The notes: a model not told the origin generated them from the sequence alone. Counted from the first letter of the stretch, positions 1 through 6,600 are shown. The stretch is DNA of 9,946 bases from an uncultured bacterium (GCA_934875675.1 CAKXIK010000020.1:36994-46939); one strand, 5' to 3'. A program made the numbers and translations.

Positions 1-478
1 GCGTTGCGTTCAAGACGCACACAAAACCGGAAATCGGAGCATTGAAACCACCGAGCACCTTTGCGATGAGGACTTCCTTGGAAGGAAGCTTCGCAAGATC
101 GTCAACTTCTGCTGCAGAAAGGACTTTGCCCTCTGCAAAACCAGCCTTGATCTCGAAGGTTTTGCTGTCTTTGGCATAGTTGCTCAGGATGCGGGCAGCA
201 GCCGTATAATCGTCCGGGCTGACAGCCAAAGCAGTCGTGCCTTCCAGCACGCTATCCAAATCGGAAAGACCAACTTCACCTGCGGCACGTTTCAGAAGAG
301 TATTCTTCACGACACCGTAGGAAACGCCGGCTTCACGCAGTTCCTTACGGAGCTTTGTATCATCGGCAACAGAGATACCCTTATAGCTAACCAGCACGCC
401 TGCACAGGCGCCTTTGAGCTGCTCGGTCAGATCGCTGACAATCTGTTTTTTCTGTTCAAGAATTTTCTCACTTGGCAA
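1..478 (-). CDS. rplJ: 50S ribosomal protein L10 (3' end outside the window)
   Basis: L10 forms the base of the ribosomal stalk, carries the L7/L12 dimers, and represses its own operon by binding the mRNA leader. The visible 159 codons begin (M)PSEKILEQKKQIVSDL and run through the family-typical stretch GVSYGVVKNTLLKRA and KLPSKEVLIAKVLGGFNAP, so only about the last ten residues of a normal L10 are missing past the left edge. The start is a TTG at 478-476, chosen because GGAGG lies 9 nt upstream (488-492) and the L10 N-terminus begins exactly there; no in-frame ATG fits. It is preceded by its own promoter and L10 leader. rplL would be expected next, beyond the window. Confidence 0.97.
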   Translation of the reverse strand, partial: MPSEKILEQKKQIVSDLTEQLKGACAGVLVSYKGISVADDTKLRKELREAGVSYGVVKNTLLKRAAGEVGLSDLDSVLEGTTALAVSPDDYTAAARILSNYAKDSKTFEIKAGFAEGKVLSAAEVDDLAKLPSKEVLIAKVLGGFNAPISGFVCVLNAT

Positions 479-504
479 ATTAATTCACCTCCACAATCTC
501 TATT

Positions 505-544
505 GCAAAAACAAAAGCCTTCCCCACTGCCGCAGGAAAGGCTT
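505..544 (-). terminator. Attenuator terminator in the L10 leader
   Basis: In the minus-strand transcript AAGCCUUUCC (544-535) pairs with GGGAAGGCUU (524-515), giving 10 pairs including one U-G, with a 10-nt loop, followed by UUGUUUUUG. It lies between the rplJ promoter and the rplJ ribosome binding site, so it acts as a conditional terminator and not as an end-of-operon one. Confidence 0.9.
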
Positions 545-660
545 GCACATTTAAAATTCAATCTTCTGAAAACAGAAAACGAAAAAAATTGCATGCTTTC
601 CTCGGCAGGCCGGTTGTAAAACCGTTATGCTTTTGCACCTGCTGTCTTTGGAATGACAAC
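505..660 (-). promoter_or_regulatory. L10-type mRNA leader (autoregulatory attenuator of rplJ-rplL)
   Basis: The transcript from the promoter at 668-696 starts near 660 and contains the conserved L10-leader core GACAGCAGGUGC...CCUGCCGAGG (about 650-595). Helix GCAGG (642-638) pairs with CCUGC (609-605) and encloses a small hairpin CGGUU-UUAC-AACCG (624-611). The downstream terminator is at 544-505. An alternative helix pairs CUGCCGAGGAAAG (608-596) with CUUUCCUGCGGCAG (540-527): 13 base pairs with one bulged G. It shares bases with both the L10-binding helix and the terminator, so the forms exclude one another. Known family behaviour: bound L10 (with L7/L12) stabilises the first helix and so favours termination. 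The pairing is read directly; the mechanism here is inferred. Confidence 0.9.
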
Positions 661-667
661 TTTATTG

Positions 668-696
668 ATTATAGCACAGACAAATGTGTTTGTCAA
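668..696 (-). promoter_or_regulatory. Sigma-A-type promoter of rplJ
   Basis: TTGACA (696-691) and TATAAT (673-668) are both exact consensus, separated by 17 bp. The -35 box begins only 7 nt downstream of the rplA stop codon and no terminator lies between, so rplJ probably receives both read-through from rplA and its own strong initiation. Confidence 0.93.
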
Positions 697-703
697 GCAA
701 TAA

Positions 704-1396
704 TTAACCAACCTTGTTCGGGTTCATACGAACGCCGGGGCCCATGGTAGAAGCAATAACGCAGGACTTAATATACTGACCCTTTGCAGCAGCCGGCTTT
801 GCTTTTACAATGGCACCCAGAAGGGTGTCAAAGTTTTCCTGGAGCTTTTCAGCGCCGAAGGAAGCTTTGCCGATTGGGCAGTGAATGATATTATTTTTGT
901 CCAGACGATATTCGATCTTACCAGCTTTGGCTTCACGAACAGCCTTGCCGATATCCGGAGTAACGGTACCAGCCTTGGGGTTTGGCATTAAGCCGCGCGG
1001 GCCAAGCACTTTACCAAGACGGCCAACCAGACCCATCATGTCCGGCGTGGTGATGACAACGTCAAAATCCATCCATCCTTCATTTTGAATCTTGGTAACC
1101 AACTCTGCAGCGCCCACAAATTCTGCGCCTGCTTCTTTGGCATCGTTCTGCTTGTCCTCTTTGCAAAGGGCGAGCACGCGAACATTTTTGCCGGTTCCGT
1201 TCGGAAGAACGATAGCACCGCGAACCTGCTGGTCTGCATGGCGGCTATCGACACCCAGCTTTACGTGAACTTCGATGGTCTCATCAAACTTGGCTTTTGC
1301 GGTCTTTGTGCAAAGATCAATAGCCTCGTTGGAATCATAGAGTTTTGCGCGATCGACAAGCTTTGCGCTGTCGACATATTTTTTACCGTGTTTCAT
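704..1396 (-). CDS. rplA: 50S ribosomal protein L1
   Basis: L1 binds 23S rRNA at the mobile L1 stalk, assists release of deacylated tRNA, and is a translational repressor of the L11-L1 operon. The 230-residue product has the normal family length. It starts MKHGKKYVDSAKLVD and contains the L1 signature GKVLGPRGLMPNPKAG at residues 128-143, followed by the conserved PDIGKAVREAKAGKIEYRLDK region and the C-terminal TMGPGVRMNP. The ATG at 1396 has GGGAGG just upstream. It follows rplK by 55 nt, and that gap holds a copy of a probable L1-binding stem-loop. Confidence 0.98.
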   Translation of the reverse strand: MKHGKKYVDSAKLVDRAKLYDSNEAIDLCTKTAKAKFDETIEVHVKLGVDSRHADQQVRGAIVLPNGTGKNVRVLALCKEDKQNDAKEAGAEFVGAAELVTKIQNEGWMDFDVVITTPDMMGLVGRLGKVLGPRGLMPNPKAGTVTPDIGKAVREAKAGKIEYRLDKNNIIHCPIGKASFGAEKLQENFDTLLGAIVKAKPAAAKGQYIKSCVIASTMGPGVRMNPNKVG

Positions 1397-1415
1397 TTGT
1401 TATCCTCCCTGTAGA

Positions 1416-1441
1416 GTGGTAAATCGGAAAATTCCTCCCAC
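1416..1441 (-). promoter_or_regulatory. Probable L1-binding stem-loop between rplK and rplA
   Basis: In the transcript GUGG (1441-1438) pairs with CCAC (1419-1416). An asymmetric internal loop (GA on one side, GAUUUA on the other) leads to a short inner helix GGA/UCC. This matches the general L1 recognition plan, a GGGAG strand opposite a GAUxxACC strand between two helices, mimicking the 23S rRNA site. The same motif recurs upstream of rplK. Assignment to L1 is inferred from motif shape and from position in the L11-L1 operon. Confidence 0.72.
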
Positions 1442-1451
1442 ATCGGGGTCA

Positions 1452-1877
1452 TCAATCTACTACCGTAACACCCATGCTGCGAGCAGTACCCGCAATCATG
1501 CTCATGGCAGTTTCGACGGACGCGGCGTTGAGATCGGGCATTTTCTGCTCGGCGATCTTTTTGATCTGTTCCTTCGTGATCTGTGCAACCTTCGTCTTGT
1601 TCGGAACACCAGAACCGCTTTCAATGTTGCAAGCTTTTTTGATCAGCACTGCAGCCGGCGGGGTTTTGGTTACGAACGTGAACGAACGATCCGCGTACAC
1701 TGTGATGACCACAGGAATAATAAGACCTACGTCGTTTTTCGTTCTTTCGTTGAATTCCTTGGTGAAAGCCATAATGTTAACGCCATGCTGACCGAGTGCC
1801 GGTCCGACAGGCGGTGCCGGCGTTGCTTTGCCGGCCGGTATCTGGAGCTTAATAAAGCCCGTTACCTTTTGAGCCAT
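1452..1877 (-). CDS. rplK: 50S ribosomal protein L11
   Basis: L11 forms the GTPase-associated centre with 23S rRNA and contacts elongation factors and the stringent-response factor RelA. The 141-residue product has the standard length and the conserved N-terminal segment PAPPVGPALGQHGVN (residues 20-34), then the C-terminal RNA-binding domain ending SMGVTVVD. An in-frame extension to 1943 exists, but the start at 1877 is right: GGAGG precedes it at short distance and L11 proteins begin MAQKVTGFIKLQ. The extension would also run through the regulatory stem-loop. Confidence 0.98.
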   Translation of the reverse strand: MAQKVTGFIKLQIPAGKATPAPPVGPALGQHGVNIMAFTKEFNERTKNDVGLIIPVVITVYADRSFTFVTKTPPAAVLIKKACNIESGSGVPNKTKVAQITKEQIKKIAEQKMPDLNAASVETAMSMIAGTARSMGVTVVD

Positions 1878-1897
1878 CTTCTGCACCTCCAAAATTT

Positions 1898-1943
1898 GTG
1901 GTAAATGGCGGAAGAATGATACAGGTTTTTCTTCCTCCCACAC
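1898..1943 (-). promoter_or_regulatory. Probable L1-binding stem-loop in the rplK leader
   Basis: In the transcript GUGG (1941-1938) pairs with CCAC (1901-1898) and GGAAG (1935-1931) with CUUCC (1914-1910). The internal loop is GA opposite GCCAUUUA. It shares UGUGGGAGGAA and AUUUACCAC with the copy at 1416-1441, but has a longer apical loop. It ends just before the rplK Shine-Dalgarno, well placed for translational repression by L1. The L1 assignment is inferred. Confidence 0.72.
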
Positions 1944-2001
1944 GGGGCGAGCACACGCTGCGCCTCATAATCAGCGGAAAAACCGCAAATTACCTGTTTG
2001 A

Positions 2002-2520
2002 TTACACCGGTTCAACCTGATCAAGCTCAAGTTCTACCGGCGTTTCGCGCCCGAACATTGAAATAACAACACGGACACTATTTTTGTCGAGGTCAATCAA
2101 TTCCACCGTACCGACGGAATCTTCAAGCGCTCCGTCCACAATGCGAACGGAATCCCCAACTGCATACTCCACTTCGGTTTGTTTGGTTTCCATGCCCATG
2201 GAAAGTACTTCTGCTTCTGTTAGCGGAACCGGCTTGGAAGAAGGACCCACAAATCCGGTGCATCCACGGATATTCCGCACAATATACCAAGATTCATCTG
2301 TGAGTACCATCTTAACAAAAACGTAGCTTGGAAAAAGCTTGCGCTCAACCTGATGCGTTTTGCCGTCCCTGATCTCGGTTACGGTTTCAACCGGAACTTT
2401 GACTTCCTGAATCAGATCTTCCAAATGGCGGTTTTCAACCGTCGTTTCAAGGTTGGATGCAACCTTGTTTTCGTAACCCGAATAAGTATGCACAACATAC
2501 CATTTCGCGTCTTCCGACAT
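2002..2520 (-). CDS. nusG: Transcription termination/antitermination protein NusG
   Basis: NusG binds RNA polymerase, affects pausing and elongation, and links transcription to Rho or ribosomal protein S10. The 172-residue product has the N-terminal NGN domain (KWYVVHTYSGYENKV at 6-20; FPSYVFVKM at 63-71; the RNIRGCTGFVG region at 83-92) and a C-terminal KOW domain from about 121 (VGDSVRIVDG, then GTVELIDLDKNSVRV). The start at 2520 is chosen over an in-frame upstream start at 2571 because GGAGG lies just before it and NusG proteins begin close to this tryptophan. It follows secE by 25 nt. A small GCGG/CCGC hairpin with a 5-nt loop (1974-1986) follows the stop but has no U-run, so transcription should continue into rplK. 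Confidence 0.98.
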   Translation of the reverse strand: MSEDAKWYVVHTYSGYENKVASNLETTVENRHLEDLIQEVKVPVETVTEIRDGKTHQVERKLFPSYVFVKMVLTDESWYIVRNIRGCTGFVGPSSKPVPLTEAEVLSMGMETKQTEVEYAVGDSVRIVDGALEDSVGTVELIDLDKNSVRVVISMFGRETPVELELDQVEPV

Positions 2521-2545
2521 CACAAATCCTCCAAGCCTTATTGAT

Positions 2546-2785
2546 TTAAATCGAGGAAACCTCCATAACAAGGCCCAACAATTTGTTCAGTCCGAAATCC
2601 AGAGCAAACACAAAAGCGCCTACCACAATAATGACGACAAGCGTTACGCCCATGTTTTTGAACACGGTTGGAACTGCCGGCCATGTGATCTTTTTGATTT
2701 CACTCTTGATTTCGCGGAAAAACTTGGTAATGCGGCCAAAGAAAGCTTTGAATTTATTCGGTTTCTTTTTGGTTTCTTCTGCCAT
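2546..2785 (-). CDS. secE: Preprotein translocase subunit SecE
   Basis: SecE clamps SecY in the Sec translocon of the cytoplasmic membrane. The 79-residue product is the short single-span form usual in Gram-positive bacteria. It has a lysine-rich N-terminus, an amphipathic helix with the conserved EIKSEIKKITWP (25-36), then one membrane segment at about 46-68 (VTLVVIIVVGAFVFALDFG). GGAGG precedes the ATG. It sits between rpmG (19-nt gap) and nusG (25-nt gap), the standard order. Confidence 0.97.
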   Translation of the reverse strand: MAEETKKKPNKFKAFFGRITKFFREIKSEIKKITWPAVPTVFKNMGVTLVVIIVVGAFVFALDFGLNKLLGLVMEVSSI

Positions 2786-2804
2786 ATTCAGTCCTCCGCC
2801 CTAA

Positions 2805-2954
2805 TTATTTGGTCTCTTTATGCAGGGTGTGCTTTTTGCAGAATCTGCAATACTTGTTCATTTCCAATCTGTCTGGATCATTTTTCTTGTTCTTCATGGT
2901 GTTGTAGTTGCGCTGTTTGCATTCAGAACAAGCAAGGGTAACTTTCACTCTCAT
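2805..2954 (-). CDS. rpmG: 50S ribosomal protein L33
   Basis: This 49-codon gene encodes MRVKVTLACSECKQRNY...HTLHKETK, the L33 family. Two CxxC pairs (C9/C12 and C36/C39) form the zinc ribbon, so this is the zinc-binding version and not the cysteine-free paralogue that some Firmicutes also carry. GGGAGG precedes the ATG at 2954. It is the first gene of the rpmG-secE-nusG-rplK-rplA run, with its promoter at 3050-3078 and a leader of roughly 90 nt. Confidence 0.97.
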   Translation of the reverse strand: MRVKVTLACSECKQRNYNTMKNKKNDPDRLEMNKYCRFCKKHTLHKETK

Positions 2955-3049
2955 TGACGGCACCTCCCGGTTATACGGAAATTTTTAGCCTCCCTCATAA
3001 AAGGCCTTTTCAGGCGCAAAAACAAAGCCTTCTTTTCAGAGGTAGGTTT

Positions 3050-3078
3050 ACTATAACATAGATTTGGCGCGTGGTCAA
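3050..3078 (-). promoter_or_regulatory. Sigma-A-type promoter of the rpmG-secE-nusG-rplK-rplA operon
   Basis: TTGACC (3078-3073) and TATAGT (3055-3050) with a 17-bp spacer. Transcription would start near 3043 and leave a leader of about 90 nt before the rpmG start. The leader can fold weakly (AAGGCUUU near 3031-3024 with AAAAGGCCUU near 3010-3001), but I see no strong attenuator. Confidence 0.85.
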
Positions 3079-3104
3079 GCCTTTTTTTTGCAAAAAGCAG
3101 GAAA

Positions 3105-3902
3105 TCACCGCAAAGAACCGGTGCTTTTTTCTGCTGAAAGCTTTTCCAGCGCTTTCACCTTTTCAGGCTTCACTTTTTTGTGACGATATTTGCGTGCATG
3201 CAGCCATGCTCTGCGTGCCTCTTCCTCCAGTGCTTCTTCCACGGCTTTTTCCTGCTCCTCATCCGTAATTGCGTTGAGAATTCCCAGCGTAATCAGTGAT
3301 TTGGTATCAAGATCGCCGTTCTTATAGTTCTGGGACAAAATATCGCACATGCGGGAAATCCGCTGTGTATCGGTTCCGTCTGAAAGCAGCTGCGCAATCA
3401 TGGGATTAAGAAATTCTTTTGTCATTGCATGCGGCACCACGGAACCGTATTTATCCTTGTGTGCCTGAATGGCAAACTTCATATCCGGAAAAATCGTTGC
3501 AAAGCGATTCATTAAAAAGGCAGGATCCGCATAACGTTCCTCACCTTTTTCCTTTTTGCGTGCCTTTGCAACCTGCTTTTTGCGGATTACAACAGCCAAC
3601 GAATCGCAGAAATCATTTGCAATCGACTCTGCATCCTGCATTGTAGCAACATCGGGGTCAAACAGCCAAACGGAAACTGATTTCCATTCTTCGCCGATCT
3701 TGCCCTCCTCCACGGAGGTTTGGCGCAGTTCAAAACGCTTTTCCTTCTTGGCGTAAATCACAGCATACGCAGTGTTTTCACCGCGAAAAACGGTTGGGCG
3801 ATTGGACTCTGCTTTACCATCCTGAACAACGGTATATCCCTGTTCTTCCAATACTTCGGCAACACGTGCCGAAATCATATCCAGTGCTTTCTGCTCCAAC
3901 AA
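3105..3902 (-). CDS. Hypothetical protein, about 265 residues, family not recognised
   Basis: I do not recognise this gene. The open frame extends up to 3995, but that extension crosses the probable promoter at 3957-3985. The better start is a TTG at 3902-3900 (or the adjacent TTG at 3899), with AGGAG 7 nt upstream at 3914-3910. The product is soluble and highly charged, with no signal peptide or membrane segment. An N-terminal part (LDMISARVAEVLEEQGYTVV, then beta-like AYAVIYAKKEKRFELRQ) leads to a basic linker (KKQVAKARKKEKGEERY). A helical C-terminal half follows, containing a glutamate-rich helix (EEQEKAVEEALEEEARRAW) and a lysine-rich tail (KYRHKKVKPEKVKALEK). It is transcribed toward rpmG, with only a weak hairpin over its stop, so some read-through into rpmG is possible. 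Confidence 0.8.
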   Translation of the reverse strand: MLEQKALDMISARVAEVLEEQGYTVVQDGKAESNRPTVFRGENTAYAVIYAKKEKRFELRQTSVEEGKIGEEWKSVSVWLFDPDVATMQDAESIANDFCDSLAVVIRKKQVAKARKKEKGEERYADPAFLMNRFATIFPDMKFAIQAHKDKYGSVVPHAMTKEFLNPMIAQLLSDGTDTQRISRMCDILSQNYKNGDLDTKSLITLGILNAITDEEQEKAVEEALEEEARRAWLHARKYRHKKVKPEKVKALEKLSAEKSTGSLR

Positions 3903-3956
3903 TAAACAACTCCTGTCATTGCATTCGTCCTGAAGTCTTTTTTCTCCGGAACGCTC

Positions 3957-3985
3957 ATAATATATTATGATACCATGTTGTGCAA
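3957..3985 (-). promoter_or_regulatory. Probable promoter of the hypothetical gene at 3105-3902
   Basis: TTGCAC (3985-3980) and TATTAT (3962-3957), spacer 17 bp, about 55 bp upstream of the TTG start. An alternative -10 (TATCAT) overlaps the spacer. It is divergent from the ddl promoter at 4039-4067. Confidence 0.65.
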
Positions 3986-4038
3986 AAAAGCACAATCTTT
4001 TTTTCAGTCAATAATACAAATCAACTGAAAATTCGGAA

Positions 4039-4067
4039 TTGCAGCGGGCGGTGCTTTGTGGTATGAT
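4039..4067 (+). promoter_or_regulatory. Probable promoter of the ddl-murI-DUF1934 operon
   Basis: TTGCAG (4039-4044) and TATGAT (4062-4067) with a 17-bp spacer. The expected start near 4074 leaves a leader of about 120 nt before ddl. That leader holds only a short 5-bp inverted repeat (CCGAG 4146-4150 with CTCGG 4165-4169) and no terminator that I can see. Confidence 0.65.
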
Positions 4068-4195
4068 AAAAGAACCGCCTGCTGTAAATTCGTTTTATTT
4101 TATCAGTCCTGGCAGGTAAAATACAAGAAACAATTTGTAAATTTTCCGAGCTGGCTTGTCCCGTCTCGGTTGGATGAAAGGAATGGTCCTGCATC

Positions 4196-5260
4196 ATGGA
4201 AAAAACTCGTGTTGCTGTCGTTTTTGGCGGTGTTTCCTCTGAGCACGAAATTTCACGTCTTTCCGCTTCCTCTGTTATTCACAATCTTTCTTCTGAGAAA
4301 TATGAGCTTTCTCTGATTGGTATTACAAAAAAAGGAGAATGGTTTTTGTTCAGCGGTGACCCCTCGCTGATTGCTGACGGCAGCTGGGAGCAGGATCGCG
4401 CTAACCGCCGCTGCATGATTTCTCCTGACACTTCCCGGCGCGGAATCGCCGTGGAAAACGGCAGCTTTGTGCCAGTGGATGTTATCTTCCCCGTTCTGCA
4501 CGGCAAAAACGGCGAAGACGGAACCATTCAGGGACTTTTTGAACTTTGCGGCATTCCGTTCGTGGGCTGCGGCGTTCTCGCCTCTTCGGTGTGCATGGAT
4601 AAAGCAGTAACTAATCTGCTGCTGGAGCAGTTCGGGATTGCACAGGCAAAATTTGTTTGGTGCTATACCGATGATTATCTGGAAAATCCGGAACCTGTGG
4701 AACTGGAAATTTCAGAAAAGCTTGGATTTCCTGCTTTTGTAAAACCCGCAAACGCTGGTTCTTCCGTAGGAATCAGCAAGGTGAAAAAAATTGAAGATTT
4801 GCGTGCTGCAATGCTGTTGGCTGCAAAAGAGGACAGCAAGCTTGTAATCGAGGAAGGTATTGACGGCCGTGAAGTAGAATGCGCAGTGCTCGGCAACAGC
4901 AAGCCCATCGCTTCTGTACCCGGTGAAATTCTTCCTGCGAACGAATTCTACGATTATGAAGCAAAATATTATGACGATAATTCCAAGCTCTGCATTCCTG
5001 CACAACTGGATGAGAAGACGACGGATACTTTGCGTACAACCGCAGTAAAGGCATTTCGTTTGTTGGGCTGCAGCGGTCTTTCCCGCGTGGATTTCTTTGT
5101 TCGCCGCAGTGACAACGCTGTCCTGCTCAACGAGCTGAATACACTTCCCGGGTTTACCTCGATCAGCATGTATCCCAAGCTGTTCAACGCGGTCGGTATT
5201 GGCTATAGTGAATTATTAGATCGTTTGATTGCACTTGCCATTGAAAAATACGGGGACTGA
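4196..5260 (+). CDS. ddl: D-alanine--D-alanine ligase
   Basis: Ddl joins two D-alanines with ATP to give the dipeptide that ends the peptidoglycan stem peptide; it acts in the cytoplasm. The 354-residue ATP-grasp enzyme has GGVSSEHEIS (11-20), HGKNGEDGTIQG (102-113), the ATP-binding loop KPANAGSSVGISK (183-195), RVDFF (297-301) and the metal/substrate site NELNTLPGFT (312-321). The omega-loop reads FYDYEAKY (251-258), with the tyrosine typical of true D-Ala-D-Ala ligases; the histidine of VanA-type D-Ala-D-Lac ligases is absent, so it is not expected to confer glycopeptide resistance. The ATG is preceded by GAAAGGA 13 nt upstream. murI follows after 62 nt in the same direction, consistent with a cell-wall precursor operon. 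Confidence 0.96.
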   Translation: MEKTRVAVVFGGVSSEHEISRLSASSVIHNLSSEKYELSLIGITKKGEWFLFSGDPSLIADGSWEQDRANRRCMISPDTSRRGIAVENGSFVPVDVIFPVLHGKNGEDGTIQGLFELCGIPFVGCGVLASSVCMDKAVTNLLLEQFGIAQAKFVWCYTDDYLENPEPVELEISEKLGFPAFVKPANAGSSVGISKVKKIEDLRAAMLLAAKEDSKLVIEEGIDGREVECAVLGNSKPIASVPGEILPANEFYDYEAKYYDDNSKLCIPAQLDEKTTDTLRTTAVKAFRLLGCSGLSRVDFFVRRSDNAVLLNELNTLPGFTSISMYPKLFNAVGIGYSELLDRLIALAIEKYGD

Positions 5261-5322
5261 TTACTTTCCTTAAAAAATGTTCATCATAAGTGTCTACAAT
5301 CAGGAAAGGACTGACTCTCCGA

Positions 5323-6135
5323 ATGAATCAGAAAGCAATCGGGGTTTTTGACTCCGGTTTGGGTGGATTGACTGCCGTACGGGAACTGTGCCGCAGACTT
5401 CCGCACGAAAATATTATTTTCTTTGGCGATACCGGCCGTGTACCCTACGGCTCGCGCAGCCGGGAGGTTATTCGCAAATACGCTGCACAGGATATGCGTT
5501 TTTTACAGAACAACGATGTAAAAATGATTATTGCCGCGTGCGGAACCGTAAGCTCTGCCGCGGCTGATGTTGGTGATGCTTTGCCGCTTCCATTTACCGG
5601 TGTAGTTCTTCCTGCTTCCCATGCCGCTGCAACCGCCTCCCGCAACGGCAGAATCGGGGTTATCGGCACTGCAGCAACCATTGCAAGCGGTGCATACCGG
5701 CGTGAAATTGGGCGCGTACGCCCTGCCGCGCAGGTTTTTGAACAAAGCTGCCCACTGTTTGTTCCTCTGGTGGAAGGCGGATTTATCGACCGCGGCGACC
5801 CTGTGACTCGTATGGTTGCAGAGCGTTACCTTGTACCGCTGCGTGAACAGAAAATTGATACGCTGATTCTTGGCTGCACACATTATCCGATTATCTCCAG
5901 TATTATCCGCGACGTAATCGGCGACGAAGTGCAACTGATTGATACCGGCGCCGAAGCTGCCCGAGAGGCAGACCGGATTCTGGACGAGCTGGGGTTAAAA
6001 AACGATACGGAGCAATCCGGTAAATGTTCCTTTTATGTCAGCGACCGTGTGCAAGGCTTCACCACGCTGGGGAGCCTCTTCCTTGGACGCGAAATTGATG
6101 GCGAAGTGCTGCATGTGGATGTTGACACCCTCTGA
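5323..6135 (+). CDS. murI: Glutamate racemase
   Basis: MurI converts L-glutamate to the D-glutamate that MurD adds to the peptidoglycan stem. The start at 5323 gives 270 residues, the normal length. An in-frame GTG at 5290 lacks a ribosome binding site, while GGAAAGGA lies 12 nt upstream of the chosen ATG. Visible family motifs are IGVFDSGLGGLTAVREL (6-22, catalytic-region D10 and S11), GDTGRVPYGSRS (35-46), the first catalytic cysteine C73 in AACGTVSS, and the second C185 in LILGCTHYPI with H187. Oddly, the first cysteine motif reads C-G-T where most racemases have C-N-T. Both cysteines are intact, so activity is likely. Confidence 0.94.
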   Translation: MNQKAIGVFDSGLGGLTAVRELCRRLPHENIIFFGDTGRVPYGSRSREVIRKYAAQDMRFLQNNDVKMIIAACGTVSSAAADVGDALPLPFTGVVLPASHAAATASRNGRIGVIGTAATIASGAYRREIGRVRPAAQVFEQSCPLFVPLVEGGFIDRGDPVTRMVAERYLVPLREQKIDTLILGCTHYPIISSIIRDVIGDEVQLIDTGAEAAREADRILDELGLKNDTEQSGKCSFYVSDRVQGFTTLGSLFLGREIDGEVLHVDVDTL

Positions 6136-6171
6136 AATCTTTGAAACTGTTTCCGAAAGGATGCTTCAACT

Positions 6172-6600
6172 TTGAATGACAATATGAACATCTGTGTGGA
6201 CGGTCAGCAATACAGCGGTGAACAGTCTGACCGTATTCTTCTGCAAACAACCGGCACCCTTGTTCAAAAAGAAAGTGCATGGTACATCACCTATCTGGAA
6301 CGTGCAGAGGACGGTGCCGAAACAAAAGTGACGCTTAAGCTGCAACCCAATCGCGCCGTTATGCTGCGCAGCGGAGCCGGCTCTACCAGAATGGAATTTT
6401 GCCCGGAGTGTGATACCCCCTGCAGTTATGACACCGGCGCTGGGATTTTGCCGATGATTGTGCGCACACATGCCGTTATTGCATCTGTTTCCTCTTCCGG
6501 CGGCACGGTTGAGCTGATTTATTCTCTTCTGGCTCAAAATGATTTGCTCAGCAAAAATGACGTGCAAATTACGCTCACACCGTTATATGAGTCCCTTTGA
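6172..6600 (+). CDS. DUF1934 (YwiB-like) beta-barrel protein
   Basis: A small cytoplasmic protein of 142 residues matching the DUF1934/YwiB family pattern: an opening strand (ILLQTTGTLVQKESAWYITYLE, about 22-43), then TKVTLKL (51-57), VMLRSGAGSTRMEF (63-76), YDTGAGILPMIVRT (86-99) and a final IYSLL...VQITLTPL. The family is predicted to adopt a calycin-like barrel; its function is not established. The start is a TTG at 6172, chosen because GAAAGGA is 10 nt upstream; the next in-frame ATG at 6184 would be 22 nt away. A cysteine cluster CPECDTPC (77-84) sits in the loop between the conserved strands and is unusual to my eye. It follows murI by 36 nt, so it is probably the last gene of the ddl operon. 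Confidence 0.88.
   Translation: MNDNMNICVDGQQYSGEQSDRILLQTTGTLVQKESAWYITYLERAEDGAETKVTLKLQPNRAVMLRSGAGSTRMEFCPECDTPCSYDTGAGILPMIVRTHAVIASVSSSGGTVELIYSLLAQNDLLSKNDVQITLTPLYESL

Noticed and set aside
1974..1986. GCGG/CCGC hairpin between nusG and rplK as a possible terminator.
   Set aside because: Four base pairs only and no T-run follows; the operon is expected to continue through it.
2951..2998. A 15-codon upstream frame in the rpmG leader (starts MREAKNFR) whose TGA overlaps the rpmG ATG.
   Set aside because: Suggestive of translational coupling, but it has no convincing ribosome binding site of its own, and rpmG already has a strong GGGAGG. Probably chance.
3106..3123. Hairpin CACCG/CGGTG over the stop of the hypothetical gene, with T-rich sequence further on.
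   Set aside because: Only 5 bp, and the T-run is separated by several bases; too weak to call a terminator.
4196..5260. Possible vancomycin-resistance-type ligase (VanA/VanB-like).
   Set aside because: The omega-loop has FYDYEAKY with the tyrosine of D-Ala-D-Ala ligases, and no vanH/vanX/vanRS genes are nearby.
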